A program made the translations under genes and the position numbers. The notes under the pieces are model-generated. The model saw only the letters and a program-made list of their open reading frames with translations, did no database searches and had not been told where the DNA came from. From positions 1-35,050 of IMG/VR virus record IMGVR_UViG_3300032006_002535: a stretch of 35,050 nt of DNA, one strand, 5' to 3'. The DNA is from a virus. This document shows positions 16,724-24,316 of the stretch, piece after piece (position 1 is the first letter of the stretch; each line of letters starts with the position of its first letter).

Positions 16724-17110
16724 ATGAAGGCAAGAGTAAGAGCTACCGACGATCTGTGGTTTGAAATTGAAGGTGATCAAGAGGATGAGGTCTTCAAACA
16801 GATAGCGCGAGTTCAGGAAATTTTTCAACACAAGGGGTGTGGTGCTTGCCAAAGCACGAACGTTAAATTCATTTGTAGATTAGACAGCTCCTCCAACGAC
16901 TGGCTGGAAGTGGGCTGTAAAACTTGCAGGGCAAAGCTTGTGTTTGGAAGAACAAAAAAGGGAGGACTGATATTCCCAAAAATTAAATGGGATCAGCTTT
17001 CGGAAAAACAACAAGAGCAAAGAGCAAACGAAAAGTCTTATGCCGACAAGAACAGGGGATACTTACCTGATAACGGCTGGTATATCTATAAACCTAAAGA
17101 ACAAGGATGA
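16724..17110 (+). CDS. Zinc-ribbon protein next to annealing protein
   Basis: A 128-aa protein. C39 and C42 (GCGACQ), then C65 and C68 (GCKTCR) form a four-cysteine zinc ribbon with DWLEVG between them. The flanks are charged and include a Lys-rich C-terminal region ending NGWYIYKPKEQ. The gene starts two bases after the annealing-protein stop. This pairing suggests a nucleic-acid-binding accessory to recombination or repair, an inference from context and fold class only. Confidence 0.6.
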   Translation: MKARVRATDDLWFEIEGDQEDEVFKQIARVQEIFQHKGCGACQSTNVKFICRLDSSSNDWLEVGCKTCRAKLVFGRTKKGGLIFPKIKWDQLSEKQQEQRANEKSYADKNRGYLPDNGWYIYKPKEQG

Positions 17111-17114
17111 TAAA

Positions 17115-17291
17115 ATGCCAACAAGTAATGATGAAGCTAGAAAGATAGTCAGCATCATGAATGAATATTTAAGCGATTCAGATGCACAGAGTATTACTAG
17201 AAGGCTAGATGAGGAGGTGGGTCAGGCCAGCGACAATGACTCGCTAAAAGTCAGCCTACAAATGCTAAGGGCTCTGTACGAGGACAGATGA
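17115..17291 (+). CDS. Small acidic hypothetical protein, 58 aa
   Basis: A 58-aa protein beginning at ATG 17115, four bases past the previous stop, with AAGGA six bases upstream of the start region. It is mostly helical and acidic (EARKIVSIMNEYLSDSDAQ, TRRLDEEVGQ) with no hydrophobic segment or cysteine. An earlier in-frame start would lie inside the zinc-ribbon gene and is rejected. Its stop overlaps the next start by four bases. Function unknown. Confidence 0.55.
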   Translation: MPTSNDEARKIVSIMNEYLSDSDAQSITRRLDEEVGQASDNDSLKVSLQMLRALYEDR

Positions 17292-17848
17292 TGAGACTGG
17301 ACCATATTGCATATCGCGTGCAAGATCGCAACGTAACTGCAAAAAAGTTTTCGGAGCTGTTCGGGTATAGCATAGGCACAGAATTTGATATACAATTCGA
17401 TGATGGGTCGACTGCTGACTGCATAGCAATGGTGCCTCCGGAAAAGAACAACGAGCTGAACAGGATTATCCCAATTCCATGGAGCGTTGCGTCCGCAGGT
17501 GTAGGGAGGCCAGTAGAGCATCACTTGGCCCCTGAAATATTTATAAGCGACGGGACGGGAGATTCAATTGTTGGCAGCTGGGTGAGGGAGAGAGGGGGTG
17601 TCGGTGGCATTCACCATATGGCCTATCAAGTTAGCGATATCAAGGATGTCGTCAAGCAATGGCGTAAGTCGGGAATTGAATTTCTGTCGGCAGAGATTAT
17701 CGATTGCCCTGAAGACGACCTCAGACAAATATTCACAAAGCCCATTGAGGCGGCTGGAGGAGTTATCTTCGAACTTATAGAGCGGGGAGATAAAGGTTTT
17801 TGTCAAAACTCTGTTAAGGACCTAATGAACAGTACAAAAGAGGTATAG
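17288..17848 (+). CDS. VOC-superfamily protein, HPPD C-terminal-domain-like
   Basis: A 186-aa two-module VOC (glyoxalase/dioxygenase fold) protein. Module 1 begins RLDHIAYRVQDR, module 2 begins GGIHHMAYQVSDIKD, and the end has VIFELIERGDKGFCQNSVKD. The two His and the final Glu correspond in place to the facial triad of 4-hydroxyphenylpyruvate dioxygenase, and the 'ERG..GF...' ending is also HPPD-like. It is half the HPPD length, lacking the N-terminal domain, so methylmalonyl-CoA epimerase-like or other VOC activities are alternatives. It lies two bases before the aldehyde dehydrogenase gene, suggesting a shared pathway. Confidence 0.65.
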   Translation: MMRLDHIAYRVQDRNVTAKKFSELFGYSIGTEFDIQFDDGSTADCIAMVPPEKNNELNRIIPIPWSVASAGVGRPVEHHLAPEIFISDGTGDSIVGSWVRERGGVGGIHHMAYQVSDIKDVVKQWRKSGIEFLSAEIIDCPEDDLRQIFTKPIEAAGGVIFELIERGDKGFCQNSVKDLMNSTKEV

Positions 17849-17850
17849 AT

Positions 17851-19356
17851 ATGTGGGAAGCTAAAAATTACATTAATGGCGAATTTGTTATAAGTGAATC
17901 TGAGTCTGTGTTTGAAAATCTAGACCCCTGCACTGAAACGTCGCTGGGAACCTTCTTCAACAGCACGGAAGCGGAAGTCGACAAGGCGTATGACCATGCA
18001 AGATCCTCTTTCGAAAGCTGGAGATCTATAAGTAGGGTGCAACGAGCAGAATATCTTTACAAGATGGCCAAGCTTATAGAAGAAAACCGCAATTGGCTCG
18101 CGGAAATTGTCTCGTGGGAGACTGGAAAAAACTTTAACGAGTCCATTGCAGAAGTCAATGAGGCGCTTCATATGGCGCAGTATGCTTTTGGTTCTGGACG
18201 GACCCCTCAAGGAGAAGCAATTGCGTCCGAAATATCTGAAAAAGATGCCTATATGCTACGTAAGCCTAAAGGTGTTGTTGCTGTCATTAGTCCTTGGAAT
18301 TTTCCTCTTGCCATTGGCGCTTTCTGGTGCGCTGCTCCGGCACTGGTTGAGGGCAATACGGTAATCATCAAGCCTAGCGAAGACGCGCCCTACTCTTCTC
18401 AGGCAGCGATTAAGCTTTACCACGAGGCGGGTATTCCAGCGGGGGTTATTAACTTAGTTCACGGAGATGGCTCTGTAGGGGACTATCTTGCCAAAAAGGA
18501 CGTGGATCACATATGTTTTACTGGAAGCGCAGAGGTTGGACAGCACATTAGAAGGGTCTGCGCAGACAGTTGGCACAAAACATGCTCCTGCGAAATGGGA
18601 AGCAAGTCTGCGGTGATAGTATTTGATGATGCCAACTTTGACCTAGCCGTATCATCTGCTCTCGCTAGCGCCTTTAAGCTTTCTGGGCAAAGATGCGTCT
18701 CTTCGGGGCGACTTATCGTTCAAAGAGAGATTTATGAAGATTTTTGTAAGTCTTTTGCAGAGCATGTCAAGAATTCAATCTCGACAGGACCCCCTTTTGT
18801 GGACGGGGGATTTACCGTAGGAAAGGCGTGGACGCCAAACCAGCGAGACTATATGGGGCCACTTATAAACTCTCAGCAACTAGAAAGAGTGACTTCTTTT
18901 AATGATCAGGTGATTGCCGACGCAAAAGCTGAGGTTTTGGTTGCCCCAGTGTACAACAAGCCGGGCTATTTCGTTACGCCTCTGGTGTATAAAACTGAGT
19001 GGAGAGACGCTCCATACCTAAAGAACGAGGTGTTTGGACCCCATGTTGCAATCATCCCCTTTGATACTATTGATGACGCTGTCAGGATCTACAATGATAC
19101 TGATTATGGCCTCGCTGTTGGCGTGGTCACTGAAGACTTCAAGAAAGCTAGAATTTGTCGTGATCGGTGCGATTATGGGATGTGCTATTGGAATGGCGGC
19201 TCTATCGCTGCTGAATCTCACGTTGCATTCGGGGGGGTTAAAAAATCTGGAAACGGATATCCCTCAGCAGCTCGAACCTTCAGGGCCGTTACCCACGAAG
19301 TAACGTGGACAGTAAATCATGACGACAAGTTGACATTCCCCCAAGGCATGAAGTAA
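17851..19356 (+). CDS. NAD(P)-dependent aldehyde dehydrogenase
   Basis: A 501-aa enzyme that oxidises an aldehyde to an acid. It has the full family layout: SPWNFPL with N150, the cofactor turn FTGSAEVG, the general base E248 in CEMGSKSA, and the catalytic cysteine C282 in SGQRCVSSGRL; the E-to-C spacing of 34 residues is the family norm. The ELGGK consensus is changed to EMGSK. Substrate cannot be read from sequence; semialdehydes of amino-acid breakdown (aminoadipate, glutamate, ketoglutarate) are plausible given the oxidoreductases downstream. GAGG eight bases upstream supports the start. It overlaps the next gene by one base. Confidence 0.93.
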   Translation: MWEAKNYINGEFVISESESVFENLDPCTETSLGTFFNSTEAEVDKAYDHARSSFESWRSISRVQRAEYLYKMAKLIEENRNWLAEIVSWETGKNFNESIAEVNEALHMAQYAFGSGRTPQGEAIASEISEKDAYMLRKPKGVVAVISPWNFPLAIGAFWCAAPALVEGNTVIIKPSEDAPYSSQAAIKLYHEAGIPAGVINLVHGDGSVGDYLAKKDVDHICFTGSAEVGQHIRRVCADSWHKTCSCEMGSKSAVIVFDDANFDLAVSSALASAFKLSGQRCVSSGRLIVQREIYEDFCKSFAEHVKNSISTGPPFVDGGFTVGKAWTPNQRDYMGPLINSQQLERVTSFNDQVIADAKAEVLVAPVYNKPGYFVTPLVYKTEWRDAPYLKNEVFGPHVAIIPFDTIDDAVRIYNDTDYGLAVGVVTEDFKKARICRDRCDYGMCYWNGGSIAAESHVAFGGVKKSGNGYPSAARTFRAVTHEVTWTVNHDDKLTFPQGMK

Positions 19357-19625
19357 TGTTTTCAAAAGCGTTTGAAATTTTCTTAAACACACTAGCGTAT
19401 TCCTTCTGGCCCTTCGCGTTCTTTATCGCGGGTCTTTACATCTTCAACACGTATTTTAACGATTCTTATAAAAAGAAGGTGAAGAAGGAAAAAAAGATCA
19501 GGAATGTAGAACCCGAAGCGCATGAGCTTGCAGAAAAGGCATTAAATTTCAAAACTCCAAAGATAGAAACTTCTTTCGGAGATGAGAGAATAGGTGAAGT
19601 TCATGGGAATGAAGAAAAGGATTAG
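19356..19625 (+). CDS. Small membrane protein, 89 aa
   Basis: An 89-aa protein whose N-terminal third is hydrophobic (IFLNTLAYSFWPFAFFIAGL), enough for one long or two short membrane helices, followed by a very basic stretch (YKKKVKKEKKIR) and an acidic tail. The positive region next to the membrane segment predicts a cytoplasmic C terminus. Its ATG shares a base with the aldehyde dehydrogenase stop, and it overlaps the actin-like gene by 23 bases. It may anchor or recruit that ATPase, but this is inferred from linkage only. Confidence 0.6.
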   Translation: MFSKAFEIFLNTLAYSFWPFAFFIAGLYIFNTYFNDSYKKKVKKEKKIRNVEPEAHELAEKALNFKTPKIETSFGDERIGEVHGNEEKD

Positions 19626-20859
19626 GAAATTAATAGGGCTGCAAGAAACATTTATTGATTTAGAGAGCACCCAAAATTTTCACAAAGATATAGAGCCAGA
19701 AGCTCCTCCCGAAGAACCTTCTTTAGAGCAAGAAGTTATACAAGACGAGAGGGATTATTATGGCCAGCACATCCAATCCTATCACCCCCCAATACAAGAG
19801 GTATTTAAAATGACTGATCCTATTGAAACTCCTCCCCTCAGCGCTCGCGCAGTTGGGGTAGATATTGGCACCGGGTTTATTTCCTGTGCCGAGAAGGAAG
19901 CTGATAATGTAAAGTTTAGAAAAATTAGAGATGCATTCTTTAAACTTAACCCCTCAAAATTTCTTGAAGGGTCGGCAAATCAGTTTGGAGAAAGCATGCT
20001 CAAAAATGCCGGGGCGCACTATGTAAAGGTGGACGGTGTCCTGTACGTTTTAGGGGACGACGCGTTTAAATTTGCCAATCTTTTTCACCAAGAATGTCTC
20101 AGGCCTATGGCAAAAGGGGTGCTTAATCCCAAACAGCCCGTGTCCAACCTGATGGTGGGAGAGCTTGTGAAAGCTATTGCTGGCAAGCCCGTGGCGGATA
20201 GCGACGTGCTTTATTACTGTGTTCCCGCAGAGCCCATTGATGCAGATTTCGATGTCGAGTATCACAAGCAGATTCTGAGTGGCGTCTTTGATGACTTAGG
20301 ATATAAAAACGTTAACGTTATGACAGAGGGGCTGGCGGTCGTGTATTCAGAACTGGCTGACACCCAATACAGTGGAATCGGGATGAGCTTCGGGGCAGGC
20401 ATGTGCAATATTGTCTACTCATTTATGGGGATACCCGTTTTCTCATTCAGCTTGAGCAGAGGTGGAGACTGGATCGATGGCCACGCTGCCCAGCACACAG
20501 ATGAAACACACAACGTAGTGACGGCAGTTAAGGAGAAGGCTGACTTCAGTCTTTATGAATCGACCAATGGAATACAGAGAGCTATTTCTATCTATTATGA
20601 ATCCTTGCTAAGCTACGTAGTCGAGCAATTTAAGGAGCTTTACGAAAGAACCCCAAGAAAGCAGCTTCCAAATGTAACGACAGAGATGCCTATTGTTGTA
20701 GCCGGAGGAACCTCTTTGGTGGTAGGATTTGTTGAAAGGCTACGTGAGCTGATCGGGGACGACTTCCCGGTTCCTGTTTCCGAAGTAAAGCATGCAGAAC
20801 AGCCACTTTTCGCAGTGTCTAACGGATTATACCAAGCGGCAAAGCTATCACTTTCTTAA
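19603..20859 (+). CDS. Actin-like/Hsp70-superfamily ATPase (ParM/MreB-like)
   Basis: A 418-aa protein. The ATPase core starts near residue 85 with the phosphate-1 loop AVGVDIGTGFI, continues with a phosphate-2-like GIGMSFGAGMCNIVYSF and SLSRGGDWID, and has the adenosine motif PIVVAGGTSLVVGF near the C-terminal end: the actin/ParM fold. It could form filaments that move or position DNA or membranes. The first 70 residues are an extension: a basic amphipathic start (KKRIRKLIGL) then a Pro/Glu-rich linker. A second ATG at 19810, with AAGAGG eight bases before it, would give a 349-aa core protein. No ParR-like partner or centromere repeats were seen nearby. Confidence 0.75.
   Translation: MGMKKRIRKLIGLQETFIDLESTQNFHKDIEPEAPPEEPSLEQEVIQDERDYYGQHIQSYHPPIQEVFKMTDPIETPPLSARAVGVDIGTGFISCAEKEADNVKFRKIRDAFFKLNPSKFLEGSANQFGESMLKNAGAHYVKVDGVLYVLGDDAFKFANLFHQECLRPMAKGVLNPKQPVSNLMVGELVKAIAGKPVADSDVLYYCVPAEPIDADFDVEYHKQILSGVFDDLGYKNVNVMTEGLAVVYSELADTQYSGIGMSFGAGMCNIVYSFMGIPVFSFSLSRGGDWIDGHAAQHTDETHNVVTAVKEKADFSLYESTNGIQRAISIYYESLLSYVVEQFKELYERTPRKQLPNVTTEMPIVVAGGTSLVVGFVERLRELIGDDFPVPVSEVKHAEQPLFAVSNGLYQAAKLSLS
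19796..19801 (+). promoter_or_regulatory. Internal ribosome binding site for a shorter actin-like product
   Basis: AAGAGG lies eight bases before the in-frame ATG at 19810 inside the actin-like gene. The ATG begins MTDPIETPPLSA, immediately ahead of the ATPase core. The site is stronger than the one in front of 19603 (TAGG), so it may be the main start or may make a second isoform. Confidence 0.45.
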
Positions 20860-20871
20860 GTAGGAATAATT

Positions 20872-21870
20872 ATGGGAATGTTGGAAACGATTGACAATAT
20901 ATTTTTTAATAACAAAGGTATATTGGCAGCAGATGAAAGCTCTGGCACTATAGCAAAGAGATTTGACTCCGTAGAGATGGAGTCGACGACAGAAACTAGA
21001 CATGACTATCGACACACTATCTTTTCTACGCCGGGGATCTCTCCCTTCATAGGAGGGGTTATTCTTTTTGATGAAACTATAAATTCCCGTCTAACCATAG
21101 AACCGCTAAGAGCACAAAGGATAGAGCTTGGAATAAAGGTAGACGCGGGGGCGAAAGAATATGGGTACGGCACTCTGACAGAAGGTCTAGACGGGCTTGC
21201 AGACAGGCTGGAACAATACAGGGATTTGGGGGCAACATTTGCTAAATGGAGAACTGTTATTAAGCCCAAGGGCTACAAGAGCCCCCATGAGTGGTCTTTA
21301 GGAAATATCCAGATTAACTCTATGGTTATGGCCGTGTACGCTAAGAGATGTCAGGGGTATGGTATCGTTCCCATAGTCGAGCCGGAAGTGCTAATGGACG
21401 GAACCCATGGGATAGGGATATCTTACCAAACAACTAGTACCGCGCTGGCAGAGTTGTTTAAGGCTCTCGATAGTCAAAGAGTAGATCTCGAAAAGATTAT
21501 TCTGAAGCCCAACATGGTAGTAACAGGATACAGCTCAGCAGTTCGGGCCTCCAACGAAGAGGCGGCGCAAAAAACTGTAGAGTGCTTCAGGCGTCATGTC
21601 CCCGCAAGTGTTCCAGTTATTGCTTTTCTCAGCGGAGGACAGCAAGACGAAGACGTTCTAGACATTCTTGGACGGATAAGTCACTCATTCCATCTCCCAT
21701 GGAACATCTCTTTCTCCTTCGGAAGAACACTACAAAGAGGGGCGCTCCACTACTGGGCAGAGGGAAGAAAAGACGAAGCTCAAAAATGGCTTGCTCAAAG
21801 AGCGAGACAATGTTCGGAATCCGCAGGAAGAAGAAAAGAGGGCACTCATACATGGGACTCTGGGCTTTAA
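20872..21870 (+). CDS. Class I fructose-bisphosphate aldolase
   Basis: A 332-aa aldolase of the class I, Schiff-base type that splits fructose 1,6-bisphosphate into two triose phosphates or runs in reverse. Visible family marks are GILAADESSGTIAKRF, FAKWRTVI, VPIVEPEVLMDG, IILKPNMVV with the Schiff-base lysine K212, FLSGGQ, and NISFSFGRTLQ. The protein is slightly shorter than cellular members (about 340-360 aa), and its C terminus lacks the usual terminal Tyr. It would divert host sugar flow, possibly for nucleotide-sugar supply. AGGA upstream supports the start. The C-terminal end overlaps the next small gene by 19 bases. Confidence 0.93.
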   Translation: MGMLETIDNIFFNNKGILAADESSGTIAKRFDSVEMESTTETRHDYRHTIFSTPGISPFIGGVILFDETINSRLTIEPLRAQRIELGIKVDAGAKEYGYGTLTEGLDGLADRLEQYRDLGATFAKWRTVIKPKGYKSPHEWSLGNIQINSMVMAVYAKRCQGYGIVPIVEPEVLMDGTHGIGISYQTTSTALAELFKALDSQRVDLEKIILKPNMVVTGYSSAVRASNEEAAQKTVECFRRHVPASVPVIAFLSGGQQDEDVLDILGRISHSFHLPWNISFSFGRTLQRGALHYWAEGRKDEAQKWLAQRARQCSESAGRRKEGTHTWDSGL

Positions 21871-22019
21871 TATTATCTACCGTTCTATATCTAATAGTAA
21901 CGGCGGATCTGGCAATTGTAAGAAAAAACTATGCTCTTGCACTTATATTCTTTTGTTACGCTGTAGCTAACGTAGGGTACATATGGCTAGGCTATACCGA
22001 TAGGGGAATTTCATCATGA
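21852..22019 (+). CDS. Small two-helix membrane protein, 55 aa
   Basis: A 55-aa protein starting at ATG 21852 inside the end of the aldolase gene. It has two hydrophobic stretches, ALILSTVLYLIVTADLAIV and ALIFFCYAVANVGYIWLG, separated by RKNYA, fitting a helical hairpin. A longer reading would extend through the aldolase coding sequence and is rejected. Its stop overlaps the next start by four bases. Function unknown; it is one of three similar small membrane genes in the window. Confidence 0.6.
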   Translation: MGLWALILSTVLYLIVTADLAIVRKNYALALIFFCYAVANVGYIWLGYTDRGISS

Positions 22020-23101
22020 AGAAAGTAGGAATTATCGGACTGGGCCAAATGGGTCGTGTCATAGCTTGGGCGATGCATAAGATGGGCCATTCGTTGGTAT
22101 TGGTAGACTCTCATGTTAAGCGCCGATACGAATGCGGGCAGCTTCTAGATTCGGGAGATCTGCATGTGTGGGGTAAGTCCACGCCAGACCTTGCTGACTG
22201 CTCTCTTGTGATATCCGCACTCCCCTACCACCAGAATCTTAATGTTGCTAAGTTTTGTATAGACAAGGGAATAAAATATTGTGATCTGGGGGGAAGAGTT
22301 GACGTTAGCGAAGAAATTAACAGATATGCCGCCAAAGGCACAGCTCCAGTAATGACTGATCTCGGGCTAGCTCCGGGGTGGGTTAATATGGTAGCCGAAC
22401 ATCTATACCACCGCCAAGCTGCAAAGCTCCGAGGCCGTCCCCCTGAAAGTGTCAACATGATGGTGGGAGGTCTTCCCGTAGACCCCCATAATTTCTTAAA
22501 ATATGGATGTACTTGGTCTTATGACGGCCTTATAAATGAGTACAGGGACGACTGTGAGATCTTGTCTCACCGGGCTAAAAAAATTGTTCCGGGCATGGAG
22601 GGGCTAAAACATGTTGATACAAAAATTGGCATGCTAGAGGCGTTTTATACTAGCGGCGGAATGTCTCATACCCTTAGTGCTATGGAAAGAAGGGGCGTGA
22701 AGCATTGCGCCTACAGGACGCTAAGATATGTTGGCCATAGAGACGTGGTCAGATTCCTTATCAATGACTGTGAGCTGCGTGACGAGACACTGGTGCATAT
22801 ATTTAGAACCACGTGCCCGGCACTTGCAGATCTAGTTATTATGCGAGCTGAAGCTGACGACGAGATTATTGAAAAAATAGTATATCATTGCAAGCTCTTT
22901 AGCGCTATGCAACAGTGTACCGCATTCCCGATATGCTCCGCAGCAGATCTTATTTTAGATGACCACTTCAGCGAGGCGTCAACAATAAAGGACAACGTGC
23001 TAAGATACCGACACATACCCTACGCCCCGTTCGACAAGAGGGTACAGGCTTTATTTAAAGAGGCCACCTCGGGCAAAGAGGAGAGTGTCGACCCGTCATA
23101 G
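22016..23101 (+). CDS. Saccharopine dehydrogenase/lysine 6-dehydrogenase-like oxidoreductase
   Basis: A 361-aa enzyme with an N-terminal Rossmann domain (VGIIGLGQMGRVIAWAM, glycine-rich NAD(P) loop) and a C-terminal domain marked by DLGLAPGWVNMVAEHL, typical of the saccharopine dehydrogenase family and of lysine 6-dehydrogenase relatives. These enzymes interconvert lysine, saccharopine and allysine, or related imino compounds. Length is near that of lysine 6-dehydrogenases (about 365 aa). Substrate is not proven. It lies at the end of the + strand metabolic run and overlaps a small opposite-strand gene by 47 bases. Confidence 0.8.
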   Translation: MKKVGIIGLGQMGRVIAWAMHKMGHSLVLVDSHVKRRYECGQLLDSGDLHVWGKSTPDLADCSLVISALPYHQNLNVAKFCIDKGIKYCDLGGRVDVSEEINRYAAKGTAPVMTDLGLAPGWVNMVAEHLYHRQAAKLRGRPPESVNMMVGGLPVDPHNFLKYGCTWSYDGLINEYRDDCEILSHRAKKIVPGMEGLKHVDTKIGMLEAFYTSGGMSHTLSAMERRGVKHCAYRTLRYVGHRDVVRFLINDCELRDETLVHIFRTTCPALADLVIMRAEADDEIIEKIVYHCKLFSAMQQCTAFPICSAADLILDDHFSEASTIKDNVLRYRHIPYAPFDKRVQALFKEATSGKEESVDPS

Positions 23102-23279
23102 AGAACAGCAATCGTTTTAGCTCTATAATCTTTTGGGTATAGTCGCGAATAATCATCCTGTTTCTCGCTAAAAAAGCCTCTGCGGGCTCTTTCTCTAGCG
23201 CCTTGTTGGTCTTAGCGGCAACCCTCGCTCCTCTCTGAAATTTTCTAATCTTGTACTCTATGTCTTTAACACCAGTCAC
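23055..23279 (-). CDS. Small basic helical protein, 74 aa
   Basis: A 74-aa protein read from a GTG that overlaps the stop of the LDH2-type gene (GTGA). It is rich in Lys/Arg and predicted helices (EYKIRKFQRGARVAAKTNKA, then MIIRDYTQKIIELKRLL). It converges on the dehydrogenase gene of the other strand and overlaps its last 47 bases. The coupled start and even composition support a real gene; no family recognised. Confidence 0.5.
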   Translation of the reverse strand: MTGVKDIEYKIRKFQRGARVAAKTNKALEKEPAEAFLARNRMIIRDYTQKIIELKRLLFSMTGRHSPLCPRWPL

Positions 23280-24310
23280 GACTCTATCTCCAAACTAAAA
23301 TCAAATTCATCGGCTATATTTTGAAGCTCACTGTAGACATAGTCACTTATTTCTATAGCATTTTTACGCTTCTCTAGCCCCTCAAATTCTAAATCTCCTG
23401 CCACCAAAACAGAGTCTGCGGAACTTCTTAAACGTGACCTTATAGACGAAACCTTGTTCTTAAATGTTTTAATGTCTATAAAATGAGACGGGTCTATTAC
23501 TAAAAAAAGATGCCCCAAGTTGTACGGTTTATTCTTTAATCCCTCGTAATGGCCCCTAATTTCTTCCATAGAGTCACCGTTAGTAAGGGAAGAGCAAAGC
23601 ATCTCGATTGCTACGGAGAGACCATATCCTTTGTGTTCTCCAAATGCGCTAAGAGCCGCCTCTCCTCTCTCCAGCATTCCAAGCAAAATGGAAGCATCCG
23701 AAACAAAGGGGACTGAAGCCCCTTGCGGGACAGGCTGCTTTTCTCTCTCCCAGACCTCCACGTCTCCCCTTTGAACTATAGATGTAGAACAATCTATTAC
23801 GAAGGGGTGTGTCGTAGATGGAATAGCTATTGAATAAGGGTTCGTTCCTAAAAGGGGAAGGCTACCGCCAAAGGGAGCTACCGCAGGACGCGTGTTAGTA
23901 AAAACAACCCCTATCATGTTAGCTTTTGCGGCCATCAAGGAATAATAGCTACAAATACCAAAATGAGAGGAGTTTTTTACCACAACGCACCCAAGACCAT
24001 AGGTTAAAGCCTTTTCAATTGCTATGGACATAGAACGAGAGGCTATAACCTGCCCCATTCCATTACCACCATCCACTACAGCAGTTGTTAATTTAGAGCT
24101 TAGAACGCGAAATGGGGTACATGTATGTTGGACGCGGTCTTTTATTCTGTTTATATAGTAGCGAAGCCTGCTGACACCGTGTGTCTTAAATCCGTAGAGA
24201 TCAGCTGTAGCTATAACGTCTGCGACTGTCTCGCTATCGCCGGATGGCACTCCCAGCCTTAAAAAGACGTGCTGAGATAAGCCTTTCAATGTATCAAAGT
24301 GGATTTTCAT
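23276..24310 (-). CDS. LDH2/MDG2-family NAD(P)H-dependent oxidoreductase
   Basis: A 344-aa enzyme of the malate/L-lactate/ureidoglycolate dehydrogenase (LDH2) family. It starts MKIHFDTLKGLSQHVFLRLG, and has YGFKTHGVSRLRYY, GLGCVVVKNSSHFGICSYY with the catalytic-type His, FTNTRPAVAPFGG, NPYSIAIPS and a GYGLSVAIEML end region. The family includes malate dehydrogenases, ureidoglycolate dehydrogenases and piperideine/pyrroline-2-carboxylate reductases. Length matches the usual 335-360. An in-frame upstream extension (starting 24376 or 24328) would be antisense to the phosphodiesterase gene and does not look like family sequence. The chosen ATG is back to back with the + strand gene. Confidence 0.88.
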   Translation of the reverse strand: MKIHFDTLKGLSQHVFLRLGVPSGDSETVADVIATADLYGFKTHGVSRLRYYINRIKDRVQHTCTPFRVLSSKLTTAVVDGGNGMGQVIASRSMSIAIEKALTYGLGCVVVKNSSHFGICSYYSLMAAKANMIGVVFTNTRPAVAPFGGSLPLLGTNPYSIAIPSTTHPFVIDCSTSIVQRGDVEVWEREKQPVPQGASVPFVSDASILLGMLERGEAALSAFGEHKGYGLSVAIEMLCSSLTNGDSMEEIRGHYEGLKNKPYNLGHLFLVIDPSHFIDIKTFKNKVSSIRSRLRSSADSVLVAGDLEFEGLEKRKNAIEISDYVYSELQNIADEFDFSLEIES

Positions 24311-24316
24311 ATGCTC
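24305..24316. promoter_or_regulatory. Head-to-head start codons (CATATG) of two divergent genes
   Basis: The ATG of the LDH2-type gene (24310-24308, minus strand) and the ATG of the phosphodiesterase gene (24311-24313, plus strand) abut with no base between them, as the palindrome CATATG. Each gene's ribosome binding site must lie inside the other's coding sequence; AAGTGGA at 24297-24303 is a candidate for the + strand gene. Conserved residues begin within ten codons in both, so neither start can move far downstream. Confidence 0.7.

Noticed and set aside
21582-21851. Longer version of the 55-aa membrane protein
   Set aside because: The added 90 residues are Arg/Lys/Ser-rich and overlap the aldolase's conserved C-terminal region in another frame.
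22990-23110. Rho-independent terminator between convergent genes
   Set aside because: The convergent genes overlap, and no GC hairpin followed by a T run was found.
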